This document shows positions 59,426 through 64,000 of a stretch of 64,000 nucleotides of DNA, in pieces. The position numbers were made by a program, and so were the translations under genes. Source of the stretch: RPRB01 sp035519675 (lineage in GTDB: Bacteria > Myxococcota > Myxococcia > Myxococcales > Myxococcaceae); the NCBI GenBank assembly GCA_035519675.1, contig DATIWB010000026.1, positions 22,999 to 86,998 on the forward strand. Reading direction: 5' to 3'. Within the stretch, counting starts at the first letter, position 1. Each line of letters starts with the position of its first letter. The notes below the pieces were generated by a model. The model was not told the DNA's origin and searched no databases. It was given only the letters and a program-made list of their open reading frames with translations.

Positions 59426-61176
59426 GGGCCGCCCTCCTCGAGCGCGCGGGCCACGGCCGCTCCGAGCGCCTGGTGAACCTCGACGTTGGTCGAGCGGTCG
59501 ACCACCCGCGCCTCGATGATGCGCAGCCCGCGGCCGCCGCCGTCCTCGAGCGCAGCGGCGAGCCCGGCCGGCGTCTCGACCCGGACGAACCGGGCCGCGC
59601 CCAGCGCCGCGGCGGCCGAGAGGTCGGTTCCGTGCGGAGTGCCGAACAGCGCCTCGAAGCGCGGCGTGCTCCCGGCGATGGGGAGGAAGGAGAAGATGCC
59701 GCCGCCGTCGTTGTTCACCACCACGACGGTCAGCGAAACACCGCTGCGCCGGGCGTGGACCAGCGCTCCAAGGTCGTGGAGGAACGCCAGGTCCCCGACC
59801 AGCGCCACCGTGGGCGCGCCGGACGCGGCGGCGACACCGAGGGCAGTGCTCAGGTTGCCGTCGATCCCGTTGAGCCCCCGGTTGGCGTGGACCCGCACCG
59901 GTCCCGCGGGGGGGGAGGCGAAGGCGTCCACGTCGCGGATCGGCATGCTGCTCCCGAGCACCAGGCGCGCCCCGGCCGGGAGCGCGGAGACGACCGCCCG
60001 CGCCACGCCGGGCTCGGTCAGCCGCGGCTCGGAGGCCAGCGCGGAGGCGAGCGCGTACCCGGCGCGGGCGTCCGCGCGAGAGAACCCGTCGGCCCAGGCC
60101 GCGCGCCTGGGCGCGGTGGCGGCGGTGAGCGCCTCGCAGATGGCGACGGCGTCGCCCTCGAGCACCAGCGCGGCGCGGTGCTGGGGGTCCACGGGCTCGG
60201 TGCCCTCGGAGATCAGCACCACCTCGGCGCCCGAGCCGTCGAGCCACCCGGACACCCGGCGGGAGCAGAGCCCGCCGCCGAGGCGGACCACCAGATCTGG
60301 CCGGGCGGCCAGCGCCCAGCCCTCGTTCCGCAGCAGGAGGTCGAGGTGTGAGATGGCCGGCTGTCCTGGCGCCCAGCGCACGTTGCTCGCCGCCTCGGCC
60401 AGCACCGGGTAGCCGTGCGAGGCCGCGAGCGCGCGCACCGCAGTGGCGAGCCGGTCGGCGCGGGCGCGAGGCCCGACCACGACCACGCCCCGCTCCGCCG
60501 CGGCGAGCCGGCGCCGCACCGCCTCCAGCTCGGCCTCGGGCGGGAGCGCGGCCGGGGCGACGGTGCGGACGAAGGGCCCCCCGGCCCTCCCCTCCAGCGC
60601 CTCGCCATCGAGCCCGGCCGGTGCCGGGGCGTCGGGCACGGGGGCGAGCGGCTCGCGGAACGGTACGTCGAGGTGCACCGGTCCCGAGGGGCGGGCCAGC
60701 GCGACGGACAGGGCGCGGGAGACGACGGCGCGCAGGTGGCGGAATGCGGCGGAGCTGGCCTCGGGCGAAGGAAGAGCCTCGGAGGTCTGGACGAAGCGGG
60801 CGAAGAGCCCACCCTGCGGCATGGTCTGCGCGGCGCCGAATCCGTGCAGCTCCCAGGGCCGATCCGCGGTGAGCGCCACCAGCGGTATTCCGGAGGCCCA
60901 GGCCTCGACCAGCGCCGGGAGGAGGTTCGCGCCGGCGCTCCCGGAGGTGACGAGCACCGCGGCGGGCCGCCCCGACTCCACCGCCAGGCCGAGGGCGAAG
61001 AAGCCGGCCACCCGCTCGTCGAGCACCACCCAGAGCCGCACCTCGGGGCTCGCCTCGGCGGCGGCCAGGGCCACCGGCGCGCTGCGCGAGCCCGGGCAGA
61101 CGACGACGTCGCGCACGCCGCCCCGGTGCAGCTCCTGCATCAGGGCAGTGGCCCACAGCGTGTTGAGCGAGGGCAT
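59422..61176 (-). CDS. menD: 2-succinyl-5-enolpyruvyl-6-hydroxy-3-cyclohexene-1-carboxylate synthase
   Basis: TPP enzyme of 584 residues. It begins 'MPSLNTLWATALMQELHRGG' and has the PP-binding 'CPGSRSAPVALAAAE', 'SGSAGANLLPALVEAW', 'LDVPFREPLAP' and the TPP-Mg 'LVGDLAFLHDLGALVHAR...NNDGGGIFSFLP'. Joins 2-oxoglutarate to isochorismate. It starts 4 bases after the menF stop. Confidence 0.94.
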   Translation of the reverse strand: MPSLNTLWATALMQELHRGGVRDVVVCPGSRSAPVALAAAEASPEVRLWVVLDERVAGFFALGLAVESGRPAAVLVTSGSAGANLLPALVEAWASGIPLVALTADRPWELHGFGAAQTMPQGGLFARFVQTSEALPSPEASSAAFRHLRAVVSRALSVALARPSGPVHLDVPFREPLAPVPDAPAPAGLDGEALEGRAGGPFVRTVAPAALPPEAELEAVRRRLAAAERGVVVVGPRARADRLATAVRALAASHGYPVLAEAASNVRWAPGQPAISHLDLLLRNEGWALAARPDLVVRLGGGLCSRRVSGWLDGSGAEVVLISEGTEPVDPQHRAALVLEGDAVAICEALTAATAPRRAAWADGFSRADARAGYALASALASEPRLTEPGVARAVVSALPAGARLVLGSSMPIRDVDAFASPPAGPVRVHANRGLNGIDGNLSTALGVAAASGAPTVALVGDLAFLHDLGALVHARRSGVSLTVVVVNNDGGGIFSFLPIAGSTPRFEALFGTPHGTDLSAAAALGAARFVRVETPAGLAAALEDGGGRGLRIIEARVVDRSTNVEVHQALGAAVARALEEGGP

Positions 61177-61180
61177 GCGC

Positions 61181-62476
61181 TCAGCCCTCCACCCCGAAGG
61201 CGCGGAGCATGAAGCGCGCCTTCACCGCGGTCTCGACCCACTCGCCCTCGACGGTCGATCCCGGCACGCACCCCGCCCCGGAGAACAGCCGGGCACCGGT
61301 GCCGCGGACGAGCGCGCAGCGGAGCGCGACCCGGAGGTCGGCTCGGTCAGGGCCGATCCAGCCGATGGCGCCCGCGTACCAGCCCCGCGCGAGCCGCTCG
61401 TGGCTGCGGAGGAACGCCAGCGCCTCGTCGCGCGGCGTCCCGCCCACCGCGGCCGTCGGGTGCAGCGCGCGGGCGACGTCCGCGGGCGTGACCCCCGGCC
61501 GGAGCCTCGCCCGGACCGGCGTGCGGAGGTGGGCGACGTACCCCAGCGCGAGCGGCTCGGGGGCCGCGCCGATCTCCACCTCGGACGAGAGCGGGAGCAG
61601 TGCGGTGCGGATGCTCTCCACCACCGCGGCATGCTCCCGGGCCTCCTTGCGGCCTCCGGTGAGGCGGTCCATCTCGTCCGGGGCCGCGCTGCTGGCCAGC
61701 GCCTGGGTCTCGAGGCGTCCGGCGTCCAGGAGGAAGAGGCGCTCGGGGCTCGCCCCGAGGAGGGTGGTGCCGTCGTCAGCGCGGAGTTCGTACCCCACCG
61801 CCGGACCGGCGATGGCCCGCATGCGCCCCCGCACCACCGGGACGTCGAGCGCGGCGTCGGCCTGCAGCTCCAGGGCGCGAGCGAGGACCACCTTGCGCAG
61901 ATGACCGGACTCGAAGGCCTCGAGCGCCTCGGAGACCAGCGCGTCCCAGGCGCCGCGGTCCTGTGGACGCACCCGGGGCGGGCGGCCGGGTGCGCGGGCG
62001 GAGCCCGGGGCGGGCGAGTCGAGCAGGGTCCCCCGGGCCTGCCGGAGCAGGGCGCGGGCGCGCTCACGCGCCCCGGGCAGCCCGTCCTCCTCGATGCGGA
62101 CGAAGGCCACCAGCTCGCCGTAGCGCCCGTCGGTGCCGAGGAGCAGACGGGGCACCAGCGCCCAGGCCGCGGGGAACGCCTCCCACCAGCGGTCGATGGC
62201 CGCCGCGGCATCGAAGGCGAAGCCGCCGAACCATGGAGCCGGAGGAGGGATCGAGCCTCCCTCGACGACGACTTCCGAGCGGCTCACCGCGTCGAGGAGC
62301 GGGCCGTGCCCCGGAGCGCGCAGTGCGGCGGACACACCCGTTCCGGCCCAGCTCCACGCACCGTCGGACCAGGAGAGCGTCCACGGCTCGGGCAGCCGCA
62401 CCGTCGGCGAGACGCGGGCCGAGACGCCGAGAACCTGGATGCGACCGGGGGTGATTCCTTGCATGAGCTGACGCAT
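61181..62476 (-). CDS. menF: isochorismate synthase
   Basis: First committed enzyme of menaquinone synthesis, 431 residues. Chorismate-binding fold: 'VVLARALELQADAALDVP', 'LGASPERLFLLDAGRLETQAL', 'LHPTAAVGGTPRDEALAFL' and 'GWYAGAIGWIGPDRAD', 'RLFSGAGCVPGSTVEGEWVE'. The start may be at 62464 instead. Divergent from the DAHP synthase gene; the palindromic site at 62539 lies in between. Confidence 0.92.
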   Translation of the reverse strand: MRQLMQGITPGRIQVLGVSARVSPTVRLPEPWTLSWSDGAWSWAGTGVSAALRAPGHGPLLDAVSRSEVVVEGGSIPPPAPWFGGFAFDAAAAIDRWWEAFPAAWALVPRLLLGTDGRYGELVAFVRIEEDGLPGARERARALLRQARGTLLDSPAPGSARAPGRPPRVRPQDRGAWDALVSEALEAFESGHLRKVVLARALELQADAALDVPVVRGRMRAIAGPAVGYELRADDGTTLLGASPERLFLLDAGRLETQALASSAAPDEMDRLTGGRKEAREHAAVVESIRTALLPLSSEVEIGAAPEPLALGYVAHLRTPVRARLRPGVTPADVARALHPTAAVGGTPRDEALAFLRSHERLARGWYAGAIGWIGPDRADLRVALRCALVRGTGARLFSGAGCVPGSTVEGEWVETAVKARFMLRAFGVEG

Positions 62477-62538
62477 CGAATGCTGGACGCCGATGCAGTT
62501 GAGGTTCTACGTCCGGCGGGCTATCCCTGCACGCGGAA

Positions 62539-62556
62539 GTTCAAGGAGCCTTGAAC
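62539..62556. promoter_or_regulatory. palindromic operator-like site 2, GTTCAAG-N4-CTTGAAC
   Basis: GTTCAAGGAGCCTTGAAC, in the 100-base gap between divergent menF and the DAHP synthase gene; the inner four bases (GAGC) also extend the symmetry partly. An extra half-site CTTGAAT follows at 62559-62565. Identical arms and spacing to the site at 54313. It is placed so that one bound regulator could act on both menF and the shikimate-entry gene. Confidence 0.65.
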
Positions 62557-62576
62557 CTCTTGAATTCCACAACTCG

Positions 62577-63467
62577 ATGAGACCGACAAGTCCTGCGGGT
62601 GACCCCTCCATCCCGGCGAGAGTCTTGAGGTCCGCCCGCCCCTCCGGCACGCGGGTCGCCGTGGGGCCGGTGGAGATCGGCGGCCCGGGATTCGTGGTGG
62701 CTGCGGGCCCCTGCGCGGTGGAGAGCGCCGCCCAGACCGAGGCCGTGGCCGAGGCGGTGGCCGCCGCCGGCGCGCATCTGCTCCGCGGGGGCGTCTTCAA
62801 GCCGAGGACCAGCCCCTATGCCTTCCAGGGACTGGGCGAGCCAGGACTGTCCATCCTCGGACGCTCGGGCGCGCGCCACGGCCTGCCGGTGGTGGCCGAG
62901 GTGCTGGAGACGTCGCAGCTGGCCTCGATGATCGGCCACGTGGATGTCCTCCAGGTGGGCGCGCGGAACATGCAGAACTTCGCCCTGCTCCGGGCGCTGG
63001 GAAAGGTCCGGCGCCCGGTGCTGCTGAAGCGGGGCTTCGCGGCGACGGTGGAGGAGTGGCTGCTGGCGGCGGAGTACCTGCTCGACGGCGGCAACACCCA
63101 GGTCATCCTCTGCGAGCGGGGCATCCGCACCTTCGAGACCGCGATGCGGAACACCCTCGATCTCGCGTCGGTGGCGCTGGTGAAGCAGCGGAGTCACCTC
63201 CCCGTCCTGGTGGACCCCTCGCACGCCACCGGCCTGCGCGAGCTGGTCATCCCCATGGCGCTGGCCTCTGCGGCGGCGGGGGCGGACGGGCTGCTGGTCG
63301 AGGTCCATTCGAGGCCGGACGAGGCGCTCTGCGATGGACGGCAGGCGCTGACCCCGGATCTCTTCGCCGAGCTGATGCAGCGGCTGCCCTCGGTGCTGCA
63401 GTCCGTGGGCCGGTCGCTCCACCCCCGCGTCTCCAGCGTCCCGGCAGTGCGGGCCGTCTCGCCATGA
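62577..63467 (+). CDS. aroF: 3-deoxy-7-phosphoheptulonate (DAHP) synthase, AroF/class I-beta type
   Basis: First enzyme of the shikimate pathway, 296 residues, of the type related to KDO8P synthase and found in B. subtilis and Thermotoga. Visible: 'VVAAGPCAVESAAQTEAVAE', 'LLRGGVFKPRTSPYAFQGLG', 'DVLQVGARNMQNFALLRALG', 'VLLKRGFAATVEEWL', 'CERGIRTFE' and 'VDPSHATGLRELVIPMALA'. There is no chorismate mutase or ferredoxin-like extension. ATG at 62577 chosen for a typical length; the frame is open 28 codons upstream. The menG start overlaps its stop. Confidence 0.93.
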   Translation: MRPTSPAGDPSIPARVLRSARPSGTRVAVGPVEIGGPGFVVAAGPCAVESAAQTEAVAEAVAAAGAHLLRGGVFKPRTSPYAFQGLGEPGLSILGRSGARHGLPVVAEVLETSQLASMIGHVDVLQVGARNMQNFALLRALGKVRRPVLLKRGFAATVEEWLLAAEYLLDGGNTQVILCERGIRTFETAMRNTLDLASVALVKQRSHLPVLVDPSHATGLRELVIPMALASAAAGADGLLVEVHSRPDEALCDGRQALTPDLFAELMQRLPSVLQSVGRSLHPRVSSVPAVRAVSP

Positions 63468-64000
63468 GCGAGCAGGTCCGGGAGATGTTCTCGTCGATCG
63501 CGACGAGGTACGACCTCACCAACGTCGTCCTCAGCTTCGGGGTGGACCGCTGGTGGCGGCACGTCACGGTGCGCACCGCCCGGACCGGCCCGGGCATGCG
63601 GGTGCTCGACTGCGCCACCGGGACCGGAGATCTGGCATTGGCCTTCCGGCGGACCGGTGCCGAGGTGGTGGGGACCGACTTCTGCGCCCCGATGCTCGGG
63701 CCGGCGCGGGAGAAAGCGCGGGCGGCGGGGCTGGAGGTGACCTTCGAGGTGGCGGACGCGATGGCGCTCCCCTACCCCGACCGGAGCTTCGACGTGGCGT
63801 CGATCTCCTTCGGCATCCGGAACGTGGACGATCCGGTGACGTGCCTGCGCGAGATGGCGCGGGTGGTGAAGCCGGGGGGCCAGGTGCTGGTGCTCGAGTT
63901 CGGGCAGCCGCGTGGCCTGTGGGGCGCGATGTACCGGTTCTACTCACGGGCGGTGATGCCGGCAGTGGGCGGGCTGCTCACCGGCAACCGCGCCGCGTAC
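63464..64000 (+). CDS. menG: demethylmenaquinone methyltransferase, N-terminal part
   Basis: UbiE/MenG-family SAM methyltransferase for the last step of menaquinone synthesis. It runs off the right edge after about 179 residues. 'REMFSSIATRYDLTNVVLSFG' and 'RWWRHVTV' are family start features, 'LDCATGTGDLALAFRR' is the SAM site, and 'PYPDRSFDVASISFGIRNVDD' is the UbiE signature. ATGA overlap with the DAHP synthase gene. Confidence 0.94.
   Translation, partial: MSEQVREMFSSIATRYDLTNVVLSFGVDRWWRHVTVRTARTGPGMRVLDCATGTGDLALAFRRTGAEVVGTDFCAPMLGPAREKARAAGLEVTFEVADAMALPYPDRSFDVASISFGIRNVDDPVTCLREMARVVKPGGQVLVLEFGQPRGLWGAMYRFYSRAVMPAVGGLLTGNRAAY

Noticed and set aside
1..64000. tRNA, rRNA, riboswitch, insertion sequence or phage genes
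   Set aside because: I looked for T-loop-like GTTCGAATC strings, transposase motifs and terminal inverted repeats and saw none that hold up; covariance-model searches could not be run.

Overview
The window is about 70% G+C, gene-dense and made almost entirely of bacterial housekeeping and respiratory genes. Menaquinone rather than ubiquinone synthesis, a ferredoxin-linked central metabolism, a lipoprotein alpha-2-macroglobulin paired with PbpC, and decayed tails of WD40-type Ser/Thr kinases point to a Myxococcota-like (former deltaproteobacterial) organism. That assignment is inferred from gene content and composition; no rRNA is present. I saw no tRNA, CRISPR array or insertion sequence.

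Layout. 0-2.4 kb: the end of a branched-chain amino acid ABC operon (binding protein tail, livH, livM). 2.5-6.9 kb: an accessory patch with three paralogous short membrane/secreted peptides, two decayed kinase-tail fragments, an ornithine-cyclodeaminase-family gene and a repeat-containing lipoprotein. 6.9-15.1 kb: pbpC and an alpha-2-macroglobulin (periplasmic defence pair). 15.2-18.5 kb: a collapsed TMEM175 channel gene and lutABC for lactate oxidation. 18.6-21.2 kb: outer-membrane-like protein, CFA-type methyltransferase, ArsR-like regulator. 21.2-30.8 kb: a TCA cluster (ndk, sucD, sucC, sdhB, sdhA, vestigial sdhC, mdh, icd; gltA divergent). 30.8-33.7 kb: zinc-ribbon acidic protein, pyruvate kinase, membrane protein with an HEGLGH motif. 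33.8-38.4 kb: pyruvate:ferredoxin oxidoreductase plus a dihydroorotate-dehydrogenase-like gene. 38.6-52.5 kb: hemerythrin-like protein, an eleven-subunit-type complex I (nuoA, fused nuoBC, nuoD, nuoH to nuoN; no nuoE/F/G), a rubrerythrin-like protein and korAB. 52.7-64 kb: GbsR/MarR-like regulator, polyprenyl synthase, menE-C-A-B-H-D-F, and divergently a DAHP synthase and menG.

How it works together. Pyruvate and 2-oxoacid ferredoxin oxidoreductases make reduced ferredoxin. The neighbouring complex I lacks the NADH-input module and may take electrons from ferredoxin, passing them to menaquinone made by the adjacent men genes. The TCA cluster supplies 2-oxoglutarate and succinyl-CoA on either side of KorAB and feeds succinate to SdhAB.

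The most interesting signals are: a perfect palindrome, GTTCAAG-N4-CTTGAAC, found at both ends of the men region beside a MarR-fold regulator gene; the small-peptide family with its conserved C-terminal motif; the loss of all membrane helices from sdhC; and the ferredoxin-type complex I with fused NuoBC and a low-complexity NuoI tail.
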